Source: Lindgomyces ingoldianus (lineage: Eukaryota; Ascomycota; Dothideomycetes; Pleosporales; Lindgomycetaceae). From it: a DNA stretch of 64,000 nucleotides. A model generated the notes under the pieces. That model did no database searches. It was not told the origin of the DNA and saw only the letters and a list, made by a program, of their open reading frames with translations. The first letter of the stretch is position 1. Each line of letters starts with the position of its first letter. The DNA lies in the NCBI RefSeq assembly GCF_010093535.1, contig NW_022985175.1, positions 186,001 through 250,000 of the forward strand, read 5' to 3'. Position numbers and translations under genes: made by a program. Below, piece after piece: positions 1 to 11,400 of this stretch.

Positions 1-105
1 CATAAGATGATGGTTGTATCACGTGTTAGCGCGTGTCTTAGATCCGATTCCTCCGAGGAACACTATCGCGTCTTCCTCGGATACGTCTCACAAATCATTA
101 CAACA

Positions 106-1702
106 ATGGCCGACATATGGAGTGGCGACATTGTGCTCGCCGACAACACTGCAATCAGAGGTAACATGATGGTTAACTCTTCTGGTCCCCAATCCTAACA
201 GAGGCAGATGTTACTCTCGCATCGCACCAGGTCGCGTCCTCTCCCGCTCTCCCCGCGACCGCGCTTCGATTCCTCTCTAGCGTCAACACTGCTCACATCC
301 CCCTTTGTCTGGTCGTCGGCCCAAGCTGGAATGTCTGGACGAGCTGTGAAGACACTGAACGATGGTTTCATTCCATAGTGGGGGGGAAGGCTCCCGCGGT
401 GATCGACCCCACAACAGGCAATGCCGCTATGCAGGACTGGTGGACATACCCGCGGTCGCAATCGCCCATTGGAATACTAGTCCAGGTAGAAGGGGAGGCT
501 GCGGCCAGGAGCTCTCCCAGGGTAACTGAAATCCTGTTCTACGGCGCAATTAGTACGCCCGCAAATCGAGGCTTCCCAACACCACCTTCGTCCTCGCCTG
601 AACTTGCCCACCCCCGCCCCGAAGTTCTCCCTGACCTTCGAGTACACGCCCTTCCACTCTCCTCTGAACTTTTGAATGTTGCAGCAATCTCCGATATCCC
701 ACTACTGTCGCCGCCCGTTCTCGAATGCGACGCACAATTCCTCTCATCCGTCTATACCAATCTCTCTGCGACGAGCTCACCGAAGCGGAAGAGGGACCTA
801 TTCGATGAAGCAACACAACTGCGGACGAAGGTGAGGAGAAAGGGTGGTGAAGGTGTCGCAGCTGCAGCAGCTAGAGCCAGCGATGCACACCTAGCTCCCA
901 CGGCTCGAAGGTCCCTGTCCATCGACACTAGAACCACACCTTTCCCAGAGAGTAGACCTGAATCCGCAAACGATGCTCTTTCTCGCCCTCCTTCTCGTTT
1001 GCACTCCAGATCCCCTAGTATCTCTTCCGATATCCGGCCTTTGAGCAGAAAGGGAACACTCGATGGTCAAGCCAGACGATCAGCGCTGTGCCAAGTTGCA
1101 ACTGTATCGCTTCAACCCGAGGAGCCTACCACCGAGATGAGGAATAAAGAATCTCTATCACGCGTGGTGATGGCAGCTATGCGCATGCACGGGCTGCAAC
1201 AACGGAAGAAGAATAAGGCTCGCCACAACTCCGTCGCCCCAGGCGCAGATATGGCGGAGCAATTGAGCGAAGAGGCAGCAGCAGAAGAAGCCGCTAAGGA
1301 TGGGGAATACAAGCTAATCTACCACCAAACCTACAAGGGAGCCGTTCTCGCGCTGGTGAGCACACCTCAAGCCACATTCATCATAACCGAGTGCTAACTC
1401 TTCTTTAGAGGAAACACATCTCCACGAAACCGCTGCATTCTCAACCCGACCGACTCCGCGACATTGTGGAAAAGCTTCTTGTTGTTTTTTGTACGGATCC
1501 ATTAGCTGAACCACTACCCAGCGATGAGGCTCCGAATCTGCTCGCCACACCCGGGAGCCAAAGGAAGCTCGGCATTCCTGGTTCTACTCACAGCCAAGCT
1601 AGCCCTTTTGATTTACCAAAGGCTAGTCGAATGCACTCGGTGAGAGATGTTGATGTCTACCAGCTTCAGGGTTCACCACGGAGCAGGAGCAAGCGAGCTT
1701 AA
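106..1702 (+). CDS. Sld7-like DNA replication regulator
   Basis: Spliced CDS join(106..160, 208..1355, 1409..1702), 498 aa. The frame is continuous across both introns. The first intron could end at 201 instead of 207, adding two residues, but 207 leaves a normal distance from the CTAAC branch site. The second intron (1356-1408) has a GTGCTAAC branch site. The middle of the protein is low-complexity and rich in Ser, Pro and Arg. The C-terminal part, about residues 329-435, has LSRVVMAAMRMHGLQQRKK, then EYKLIYHQTYKG, then RKHISTKPL and DIVEKLL. I recognise this as the pattern of the fungal Sld7 C-terminal domain. Sld7 partners Sld3 at replication origins in yeast; a nuclear replication-initiation role here is inferred from that. 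The name rests on memory of the family, so it is moderately sure; the gene structure is well supported. Confidence 0.72.
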
Positions 1703-1939
1703 AGTGCTCGCAGGGGACTCAATTCAAATGTCCCCTTTACTGAATATTCGAACGTTCGAAAATCTAGCCACCTCAATATTGCCAAGAATATCAACATTAC
1801 GCAGAAAAAAACCGAAACCATCTCAATGGAATATTTCCAAGCCCTGAGTCCCTCAAGCGTCACTACAACCTTTCCCACCACTCCTACGACCACATATCTA
1901 GGTACATTCCGCCGAATTCATCCGGCTTTCACGCAAAGA

Positions 1940-2607
1940 CTAACCAGAAACACCCGCCTCCGCGGCCTCATTGCCACTAGTCTCAGTCTTCCCCGCCTCT
2001 CCGCGTCTCTGGCGACGAGACCAGAACCAAACTCCGAGATAAACAGCAAAGACGAGTCCTGCAATGATTCCATATGCGATACCTGCAGTCTTACTCTTGT
2101 CCGTTTCGCTCGCTAACTTTATCCCAATTCCACCATTGATCGTGCCGATTGCCATCAGACCACGCCCCAGCCAGACATGTACCTCCCGCTTGTAGTCCTT
2201 GGCGCCCTTCGCAAGGAAGTGCCGGTGATGAAACCATCCGAGAAGTGGCTGGAGGAGAAACAGTCCTACGATGACTGTTCCTAGAATCTCGTGGGATTGG
2301 GTGTATACCTGCGCAGTGATCAACCGTCATTTCTAAGTTCGGAGGAGTCGACAGGAGGAAGTGCAAGAAAGCAATTTACCTCGTCACAAATATATCCGAG
2401 CCAAGCTCCCAGACCGAACCCGGTGAGTAGGAGAACGAGACCAATGCATTGCCAGAGCGCATGCCAACGGACTGTGTTGTTGCCCTTCAAGGCGCGCAGA
2501 AGGAAGACGCCGAGGGGAAACCACAAGATGACTGCCACGGATATTGTGACGCCATGAGCTGCGCGGGCGCGGTTGAAGGTGTCAATTGAGCTATTGAGGG
2601 TCTTCAT
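1940..2607 (-). CDS. Cytochrome b561-domain membrane protein
   Basis: CDS complement of join(1940..2308, 2380..2607), 198 aa, with one 71-nt intron (GTAAAT...CTGCGCAG on the minus strand). Five or so hydrophobic segments are visible. Four histidines sit in the positions expected for the two haem pairs of cytochrome b561: RAAHG (about residue 18), RWHALWQ, SHEILG and VHVWLGR. The family moves electrons across membranes. Many fungal relatives carry an N-terminal DOMON domain after a signal peptide. None is found upstream here, so this is a stand-alone b561 core. The start was set at MKTLNSS because the longer reading (MVVVVVVLL...) adds only a short low-complexity stretch. The C-terminal tail is charged (RRQRRGEAGK) and probably cytoplasmic. 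Confidence 0.8.
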
Positions 2608-4063
2608 GATAGAAAGTCTGTTGTCTGATAAGAGAACAACCACGACAACGACCAAAACAGTTCTGGGAGATATGCTGAAGATGCCGAGGATGAAAAGATG
2701 ACTGAATTGATAGAAGAAGAACCGAATGGTTCATGAAACTATTCCATCCAAACTCCCAAATTCAACACCTTTTATCATCTCCCACTCGGTCCGTCTTTCG
2801 TCCCCATCGCATTCTTCGCAACCCGACCTTTCCTTTCATTTGACTCATTCACTCCACTCTCCCTCTAAATCCCCATACCTACTGTCCGTTTTCGTCGTCC
2901 GATGTGCGTATCACCACTCTTGGCACCTCTCACGATGCCAGAATCTAATATCCAAGCCGGAGAGGTCTGATTCCGAACAGATGTTGTCGTGCGATTTCGA
3001 TTGATAGATGGGTGCGAGGCTATCCACTTCCGAAATAGGAATACAGTAGTAAGGCGTTAGGTGAGGCTGTGTAGTTGAAATGGAAGGAATAGCCGAGGGC
3101 GTGGTACAAATTGGCCAATCACACCCCCAAAACCCAAACTCCTCTCCTCTAGTTAGATGACGGAGCAGTAATGGCACAGGAATGGTTTCCTTTGGGGAAT
3201 TGGATATTCACGGATGCCTGGATGGAGGTGACGGCTTGGGGGAAAGTGGTGAACACTTCCGTTGATCGATGGGCTTTGTTCTACCCTCCTCGCAAGTCTA
3301 AGAATCCCACCTCCTCGAATTTGGCAGGATTACCAACGGTCACAAACCTTCGCATGTATGTGAAATGTAAATTCGCCAACGACGATCGCTGCCGCGTCTG
3401 CCTGCGATGGGAATTACCACCTGGGTCGAGCTGTGTCTGAGAATAGATTCATGGCGGAGCTGTAATCTAGTTGTGCTCAGGTCGGGATACGTGAGCTCAA
3501 ATTGGAGAAAAATGACGCTGTCAAATGGAATTTGTCCTGTTCCGCACGAACTACGACAAACAAAGGGCATTGAGGAGTTCTGTGGAATAAGATAAACGAT
3601 CGCGCGAGAGCATGAAGCAGGCGCGTATATAATACCCAACTGGTTCCTATCTTCTAATCGCTGTAGAATATGTTAAGCTTCTTCAAGCTTTCTGCTTCTA
3701 CTATTGTTCAATCGCAAAGCATATTCGCGGGGAAGTTCGGAATCACTTTACTGGTCACGCATTTTATCCATATTGGGCAGGAACCCTGCCGAAGATGCAT
3801 GTTTCGTTCTGCAACATCGAATACTCGTCAATTCTAATTAATTGGCAGCGTTCGCACAAATGATAACCACGAAATTCAGCCTTACAGCTCTCTGGGGAAG
3901 AAGTGGAGATGCAGGTGCACGCCGTAGACGGGCATGTGTGGATTTGAGGCTCCACCAACATCCCCGGACATGGGGATGTCCGTAGAACTTATATTCAGTC
4001 CTCCCTGTTCCTTTAATCTTCCCATTTTCGAATCTACGGTTTCTATTCTCCAAAATCACCACC
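2608..4063. other. Intergenic region, no gene seen
   Basis: About 1.5 kb between the divergently transcribed b561 gene and the EthD-like gene. Several open frames of 60-115 codons occur on both strands, but none has a recognisable domain, a good splice-joined extension or a plausible composition. It must hold both promoters. Nothing else stands out. Confidence 0.5.
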
Positions 4064-4884
4064 ATGTTGCTCACCACCGCCACCACACAGCTCATGATAG
4101 CCACCGCCCGGGTCACGAATCCAAACCTCACATCCAGCGAATTTAATAATTGGTACAACTCGGTTCTGCTACCAGGATTCATGGAGAATCACAATGTCTC
4201 CCTATCTGTGCGCTACAAATTAATCCCCCCCGCCAATGTCACCGTTCCCAAAGCACCAGCGTGGGATTACCTTACGCTTTATAAGGCACACCCGAATGTT
4301 TCCTCGACGTCGGCAGCTTTCATGGGAAGAGCAGTGGAGGGTTCAGGAATTAGCTTTACGAAAAGAGATATTGGTCCGAATGATGTTGCCATCGAGATCA
4401 CGACGTGGAATCCGATTCAGACATTTGAAGGGTTGAGAGAGAAGAAAGGGCAGGTTCCGAGTGGAAGGCCTAAGGTTGTAGTGATGGTTAAGATTGAGCC
4501 TAAGGAGGGAGGGGACAATATTGTTGAGGAATGGTATAGAAAACAGGTTCGCTAAGCTTCCCACCATCTCCCCACTTTCCTTTGATACCTAGAGATCGAT
4601 GCGTGCTCTTGGTACTGAAACTGACCCGATATGCCCCCCAGCATCTTGACATGCTTTCTATGCTACCAAATTACCGTCGATCGACGCGATATCGGTCCGC
4701 AGATGGCTCGAAACCGCGGTGGCTAGCGATCCACGAAATGGATTCTACTTACATGGATCCTTACCAGGGCGAAGTTTTGATGGGGACCGAGTTAGCGAGG
4801 AATGTGATGGATGGGGTGAAGGTATTTGAGGCGAGTCAGTGGGAGGTCATTTTTGAAAAGGGAAATCTGACGGAGAAGCTTTGA
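4064..4884 (+). CDS. EthD-like dimeric alpha/beta-barrel protein
   Basis: CDS join(4064..4546, 4642..4884), 241 aa. The 95-nt intron has a weak donor (GTTCGC) and a strong CCCCCCAG acceptor; joining restores EEWYRKQ-HLDMLSMLPNYRR, which reads as one helix. The pattern of two similar halves is that of stress-response/EthD-type ferredoxin-like barrels: an N-terminal ARVTNPNLTSSEFNNWYNSVLLPGF motif with a WDYLTLYK strand, then WYRKQHLDMLSMLPNYRRSTRY with a WLAIHEMD strand. Such proteins are usually small cytosolic enzymes or of unknown role. No substrate can be read from the sequence. There is no signal peptide. It lies just upstream of the small secreted protein cluster, with no sign that they are related. 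Confidence 0.72.
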
Positions 4885-5262
4885 GGCCATTATAGGCTGG
4901 AATGCTTAGGTATCAGTACTGTTAACGTTTGCCAGGGATCGAAATATTTCCCGCGAGGTGAGGTCTGAATGTGCCTTCCGTTTATGGCTAAATCAAGTGC
5001 CCTTGTCGCAGTTTGCACTTGCTTGTTGTGCCCGCAACTGCTTCCTCTACGAACTCGCGCCTTCCACCACCCACAAGGTGCCAGTTCTCAGGCTATTTCA
5101 TTATTTACACCGCTGACTTCTCCCCAAAGCGTTGCTCTTCCCCTCCACTGTCCTCAAATTCTTTCCTTCGTCACCTCCTTCCACACTACTTTTCGAAGCT
5201 CCTCGCACAACTCTTCTCCACCACCTTCAAACTTTACACCTGCCAGTTGCAACAGCTTCCCC
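4885..5262. other. Intergenic region upstream of the broken secreted-protein copy
   Basis: About 380 nt holding the 3' end of the EthD-like gene and the former promoter and leader of the pseudogene at 5263. The stretch 5040-5260 is strongly pyrimidine-rich on the plus strand, like a fungal 5' leader. No gene seen. Confidence 0.4.
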
Positions 5263-5737
5263 ATACACTTCATCAACTCGCTTCCCCTTGTCGTGGCTAT
5301 CATCTCTAGCGTTGTCATTGCCTTTTCCACCAACTTGGTCAGTACTGCTCCCATGAGCGGTCTCATCGAGGGTTCTACTGACGCTGACCTGGGTGCTGTA
5401 CTCGGGTGGAGCCTGGGCTAAAGCGGTAACGCAATCTTTCCACTCTTGGGGTATGGCAAGCAGGAGTGTATCATGTACCGAAACTGGGCACCTCTGTACG
5501 GCTTACTCCCTCTTTCAAGCTTGTCCACTCCCCCATTTACGAGGAAAAACTTGGCTAGCCGGCTGTTTTCAGGACCACAGTGAAGGGCAGTATCAAATCC
5601 GGGCGGTCATGCTAGCTCTATTTCAGAGAGATTGCGATCCGCCGAATGTCTACTTCGATCTTACAGGTCCGGGCAGCACGAACCTTGCCTTCCCTGACGG
5701 CGCATTCCCGAAATCCTGTGCTTGGGACGTTCTATAA
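5263..5737 (+). pseudogene. Broken copy of the small secreted cysteine protein family
   Basis: This is a third, decayed member of the family found intact at 6253 and 8054. The homologous reading is join(5263..5495, 5581..5737) with a phase-2 intron, the same phase as in both paralogues. The first exon reads like a signal peptide (hydrophobic SLPLVVAIISSVVIAF) but begins with ATA where the paralogues have ATG. It also has an in-frame TAA at 5419-5421, in the segment aligned to the variable loop before the first cysteine. The second exon keeps the family pattern YQIRAV-x-x-ALFQRDC, then a LTGPG motif, then a C near the end. Only some of the cysteines of the paralogues remain. A different, unseen first exon could rescue it, but the internal stop argues for a pseudogene. 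Confidence 0.62.
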
Positions 5738-6148
5738 TTTCGGCTTTGTGTTGCAGTGTCTCTATAAATTTTGGTTAATGTGCGTCAGTGAGCTAGCCCT
5801 TAGTCTTCTAGCATTGTGAGTTCGGATGAGGTCAGTAGATGAGGTTATCGCATTCATTTTTTAACAGTCTAAATTGTTTCGAGACTAGAATCAGGTTGGA
5901 TATGTGTATTCCATGTCCTCCCTTTATTTTCTTTGGGGAGTTTCGGAAGGTTCTAGACTCTTGGCTCAGACAGGGAAAGCACTCACTGCATCTTCCATAT
6001 ATGGAAGCATCGTCATTTGATAATTTTGCCTTACTCCCTGCCAAGGCCCAGTCGGGAATCTTGTGACTGAAAGAATGCCTGGTATAGCCGTCCGGCTGCC
6101 TTCACCTTCTCCTCAGGCTCCCCTTCACCGCAACTCCAGGTCTGCTGC

Positions 6149-6154
6149 TATAAA
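6149..6154 (+). promoter_or_regulatory. TATA box of the small secreted protein gene at 6253
   Basis: TATAAA lies 99 nt before the ATG at 6253, followed by a C/T-rich leader. This spacing and leader composition are normal for strongly expressed fungal genes. Confidence 0.5.
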
Positions 6155-6252
6155 GAAGCCCCGGCCTCTCTCTCCAGCTTACAACCGCTCCCACCAGCTC
6201 CTCAACCCATCCAGTAAACCCTTCTTCCAGCCCTTCCAAACGACGCACAAAC

Positions 6253-6631
6253 ATGCGCTTCACAACCTTCGCCCTCGCTCTCGGCGCCGCCGTCTCTAGG
6301 GCTGTCGGTGCTCCCACCGAGGTCACTATCCCAACGGTTGGCATGGCCTGGAACGCTCATGGTGGCAAGACCACTCTCTATGGTATCGACCAGTGCGTTG
6401 CCGTCAACTTCGGAGAGTAAGCCCTCTGTTGCCTTCCGGCTTATTTATTGCTAAGAGCCCTCCAGGTTCGCCAACATCCAGATCACCAAGGCAGTGTCCT
6501 GCGTGTTCTTCACCGGCGAAAAATGTGACGGCAACAGCGTCACCATAGACGGCCCTGCCAAACATGTCCTTCAATTCTCTGACTCCGATGGCGACGGCGT
6601 CATGACGTACGCTTGTGGTGTACCGTCTTAG
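6253..6631 (+). CDS. Small secreted cysteine protein, copy 1
   Basis: CDS join(6253..6416, 6466..6631), 109 aa, with a 49-nt phase-2 intron. The N-terminus is a typical signal peptide (MRFTTFALALGAAVSRAVGA, predicted cleavage after A20). The mature part has four cysteines (in IDQC, AVSC, GEKC and TYAC), enough for two disulphides, and a conserved IDGP turn. It is paralogous to the gene at 8054: both start MRFT, share the D-Q-C motif before the intron, have the same intron phase and have second exons of exactly 166 nt. No enzyme motif is visible. Size, secretion and cysteine spacing are effector-like, but no function can be assigned. The gene was too short to stand out as one open frame. Confidence 0.78.
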
Positions 6632-8053
6632 TTAGCCGCCAATATGCACGGTGAGTGTGTTTCCTAGATTGGGTGAGTAGTCGTTAATTGCAGAATTTAA
6701 ATATAGATCTCTCCATCCCTTCCAATTAGTTAAGTCAGGTCTCTCGTTTGCTTTCCATGAACGACAGATGGGATAGTGCTCAATGTGCAGAGAATGATAT
6801 GATGGGTGCACCAGTCTCAATGGCGGGATATAGCTCTTCTAAACCGGCGGTGAAGTTCATGTATGTCCGGCAGGGCTTTCAACTCTTTTCTGCAATGGGT
6901 TAATGAATCGATCTTTCTTTGAGCGTGAGCTTTCAACTCATTGCTCATTTTCTAAACAAAAACCTGAATGAATTATTGGCCTCCCTCTAGATCTGAGCAT
7001 TTGAATCGAGTTTCTACAGCTATGAAGGATTCTGGAGATTGAAACCCAATTGGTTCTGGGGTAGAGAAAAAATAGCCACATTCTGAGGGTAGTAGGGTAT
7101 ATGAGAAGGGTCTGTAGGTCTTAATCAGTCTTCTTCCACCTCTCCATTTCGCTTCCCACATATCAACCGCATTTGCACTTCTCTCAATCGTGCATCAATT
7201 CCTTACTCACTTACCATATCAACCCCCTGCATTCCTCCACTCTCGCGCTGCTCCTCGAAGAAAGCTGGACTTCAGACGCTACGGGCTCTCCTAGAAACTA
7301 CCTAGCTGCCAGTAATCGTCACCACAGACCTCACCAAACCGTATGCGTGCTAGGTTTCTGTTGCCGATAAATGCGATTACGATACTATTGTAATCCTGGG
7401 TCTAATTGAGAAGGAGACGAAGTTTAAAGTTATGAACTACCTATTACTGTGAATGCAATAAGGATTGACTTAGGTGTGGCTTTCTTTTTGTGTGTTAGAG
7501 AGAAGGATTAGGCTGATGTAATAAGTAGGGATTGACGTGGATAAATCCCTGTCGAGTTTGGATATCACCCACTTGAGGGCAGTTCCTGGGTGAATGGAAA
7601 GGTTTCTTGTGAGAGAGGGATCCTTTGTGAATCTCTCCCTGCGATCTGGGGTCTGGGACCTCTTTGGTAGGTGGCAGCTTCACGTGTTTCTACTTCTGCT
7701 CCTTCTTGTAGGAGTTAACATTAGAACATGGTATACTTCACTGCATTGTACAGATCTTTAGAAATGGAACGAAAAAGATCAGGGTTGGCATTCTCTAGGG
7801 ACTCCAGACTCAAAGCTACTAACTCACTCTTATGAACTCATATAAACCGACTTTCACCACTGCGATCCGACACCCGCTTCTTCATACGAACGAACCGCAG
7901 TCTCACTTTCAATCGCCACTAGCTGGAGCTAGCTATATAAGCCCTTCAATCTCCTCCTTCTATTCCACCCCACCTTCTTCCCACCCTCAACAACACCTCC
8001 CAACTTTCGAACTTCAACTCGCCCTCAATCCACAGAGTAAACAACACAGCAAA
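6632..8053. other. Intergenic region between secreted-protein copies
   Basis: About 1.4 kb with no convincing gene. Open frames are short and lack domains. The last 220 nt hold the promoter and C/T-rich leader of the gene at 8054. Confidence 0.5.
7934..7940 (+). promoter_or_regulatory. TATA box of the small secreted protein gene at 8054
   Basis: TATATAA lies 114 nt before the ATG at 8054 and is followed by a CT-rich leader ending in CAACACAGCAAA just before the start. This arrangement parallels copy 1. Confidence 0.5.
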
Positions 8054-8452
8054 ATGCGCTTCACCAACACTCTCCTCCTCATCGGAGCGTCAAGCATCCC
8101 TAGCACCCTCGGCTCTCCTGTCGACGCTAATGAGGCCAAGACTCCATCGGCCGTCGGCCACGCCTTGGATCGCAATGGCCGTGCCGTCACGCTGTGGGAG
8201 GTCGATCAGTGCGTTGACTTGAATTTGGAGAAGTAAGGCAATCCCCTCCCAACCTCCATCATCAATCCTACTAACACACACTCCAGCGTCCTCGCAGCCC
8301 AAATCGAGAAGCCTGTCAAATGTTGCATCTTCAGCCAAAAGAGCTGTGGCGGCAATGGAATCAATATGCAAGGTCCCGAGGGTATGATCTTGCATTGGCC
8401 GTATCCGGGGATGGTGGGTATGGCGTACTGGTGTGGGAAGCATGCTTTCTAG
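8054..8452 (+). CDS. Small secreted cysteine protein, copy 2
   Basis: CDS join(8054..8232, 8287..8452), 114 aa, with a 54-nt phase-2 intron. The open frame extends upstream to 7832, but the ATG at 8054 begins an obvious signal peptide (MRFTNTLLLIGASSIPSTLG) and is preceded by TATA and a leader, so 8054 is the start. The mature protein has five cysteines: VDQC, KCC, KSC and YWC. They align with the four of copy 1, plus one extra next to the second. Shared landmarks with copy 1 are D-Q-C-V before the intron, Q-I-x-K-x-V after it, and a GP turn followed by an aromatic and the last cysteine. It is secreted; function unknown. Divergence from copy 1 is high outside these landmarks. Confidence 0.78.
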
Positions 8453-11400
8453 GAGTGATAATGGTAAGTCCGTCTCGATCTTTATGATTCCCGCAGGGTG
8501 AGTAACCGCTGAAGGGATGCTAATGTGGTATGTGTGAGTATAGATTCACCAGCCGCCGACTGGACTTGATGGCACCAATCGAAATGGGGTCAGACAGAAA
8601 GATAAATATGGTATGGGATCGGTCATCTCCCTTTCTTCGAGGCTCGGCTTTACATCTCGGTCATTCTCTGGTGGACTATCAACAACAGGTCTCAGTATTC
8701 TAATAGACCGGATTGTAGGGAGCTGAAAAATACACGATATTCGAGGGCTTTCTTAAAAGGAATTAAGATCTCTGTGAATATATCACTGGGGGTAGAGTTC
8801 CTCGAAGCTCCACACTTTACCAAGAATCATTCAACTTACCAGCTTCCTATCCCTCTGCCACCCATAATCCTCTATCACTGTGTTAATTTGATCCCGTCAG
8901 AGCTTAATCAACTATGCTCACATATTAGTGGATCCTCTCCCAATTCAGCTCCCTTCATACCTAACATCAGCGTAGTCCAATTGAGAGAGTAATTGATATT
9001 GTCTTCTAGATAAATGCCATCAGAAAAAGACGACACAGGTCTTGAAATTAGGGTTCGTCCATACGCAAGACGAATACATTTAGATACCGGGGAATTAGGC
9101 AACATGTTGTTTCTAGCAGAGTCGAATCATTTGAATTAGTAAAGGAGGGTAAAGATGTAGGAAGAGTACGCGGATGAGGTGTTTGCTTCCAAAGTGAAGG
9201 AAGCGGTTGGAGTCAGCCTGAAAAGAGGAAGCGTCAGAAGAAGAGCCCAGGACGTGGGGATGGAAGAATATGCCTACTTCTGACCTAAACGCGACTTCAG
9301 CATCCTTGCTCCAGGCATTGTTGGCGTTTCCATGAGGCTCCTTCCTCTCCGATCAGTTTCTCGATCGCACAGAAGGTGGACAGGGAATGGAACATGCCAT
9401 ACGAAACACCACGCCAACCGCACCGGAGGCAGAAGCCCCGGTTCTGTATCGATAGGGCCCGACCTAGGACAACCGTCGTGAGGCGAATGCGGCTCCAAGC
9501 CGGCGACATCTCCAGGCTCCGTGTAAAAATGCAGTGAACGCTTGATCTTTGCCACGCCTCGCAATGCAGTCCAAGGAAAAAGGCGGATGGGGCTAGCACC
9601 GCAGATATAGATTTGGCCGAGGTTAAGACAACTGGAAATATCATGTTTGTCAGTCTTGGTATCGATGCATGGAGATTGTGAGGGCAGGCCTACTAGGTCC
9701 TAGGTCGTGTTACCATTGGAGAATGGGCTCAGAGGAATGTATTGGCTCACCAGTTGTTAAGAGCAAGTGAGGAGATTGCCTTCGTAAGAGGTCGAGGTGA
9801 AGACAATGCCGACGTTGCGATAGCTAGCGATGTTCTTCTTTTCGTGAGGAGCTGCAACGACGAGAACGAAAAGGCTTCCAGGCCCAAACAGAATGAGATT
9901 CAGCTGCATGACGGATAGATCTTGTTAGAGAGAGCGCAAGGGAAGAAACCTGGCTTGGTGGAGACTGCAGAGGATGTAAAAGTGAAGGATGATAGCGGCA
10001 AAATGGGAAGAAAACAGCCTCCTACACTCGGTGCTGAGGAGTCGAAGCTAGATAGGTTGAGTTGAATGCCTCGAGTTTCTCTGCCGGCGTGAAAGGAGCG
10101 ATTCCTAACGGATTCTTACATATAGCAATTTGTGGATTCCACTGCCGGTAGATTTTTACCAATTGCCTATTTATCTGCTACCAAACCTCGGAAAATATAT
10201 GTAACAAATTGTGAAGGCACAATCGCTGTCGAAATTCCGAGATAGGATGGAGGGAGAGAAGGTCGAGGGTGCTGTGGCAGCCGGCGGCATTCAACAGAAC
10301 TTAAAGGAGACTTTTAGGAGATCCTGTAGAGAGTATAAGTATGGTTTTTCGTGCATTGGAATCCGTTAGAGAAGAAGAAGGATCAGAAGGTAGCCCATAA
10401 CGCTTCTTTCATCGCGCTGTGGACAACAACAAAACCTGGTATAGAAAGATGAGTGCTTGTTATCCTCTGATTTCAAAGCTCATTTATATGATCTCACCTA
10501 GTCTTATCAAAATACTACGCAGCATGCCCAAGAGCGCTTTGAGGACTTACAAAGGCTAATACGATTGGAGAGGTAAATGGAAATTCTAGAGGGCTCTAGG
10601 GTCAACTGCTACACGGCCAACCGCACCAGGGGAAGAGCCCATTGGTGACTGAGCAAAGCCCTGAGGTGCTTTCTTCCATTGATATCTCCTGAAGTCGAAA
10701 AGATGGCCAATACTGCTGCACCTCATGAATGCCGGAAACCCTGGGGGATAATGTCCGCCCCTTTTTGTGCTTACCGCAGACTGTGAGCAGTCCTTGGGCT
10801 TTCTGTGGATAATCGCGGAAGTGACTTTTCGGGTCGCAGCGCAAGAGAGGATGGGAGCGCTTCAAGTCTCCAAGGGGAAGAGAAGAAGAATCTTTTCCGA
10901 TCGCAGTTCAACATAGATCGATGGGTGGGTTGTAGGACAATTTCCTGGACGTACTGTTGCCAGAGATTTGGTGCCCAACTACCGAGATCACCTCCCGACC
11001 GACCTCATCGAACAATGTAGGAGATCATCACCATGTCTAGGAGTTTATCAGGGGTAAGAAACCTGCTAGAAGCCAACATGAAACCAATGGTAAGACATCT
11101 TTCCTTGGGCCTGTCGAAAATTAGCATTGTTGGGGCTATTGAGATTCTGCCCTAACCTAGTAAACCCGGAAACATGCTCGTGCTTTGGCCTACATTTCCG
11201 CGATACCTAATCCTTTCACTATGAAGTGTTCGTTTATTTAATTTCCGGGTACTTTGGCGACTAGTGCTGTTTTATATAATGAATTGTACGAAAGTTTCCA
11301 GGAACTTTGATCGCAATTGTGATACCCGCCTAGTCCTGTGAGGGAGCGAAAAGAGAAATATGATAAAGAGAGAAGAGGTCTATAGCAGCAATATGGAGGT

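Noticed and set aside
5393..5737. Open frame of 114 codons as an independent gene
   Set aside because: Its second half is exon 2 of the decayed secreted-protein copy; the first half has no homology in this frame.
9274..9644. Two overlapping minus-strand frames near 9300-9640
   Set aside because: Neither has a domain, a clear signal peptide with downstream coding, or splice-joined extension; they exclude each other.
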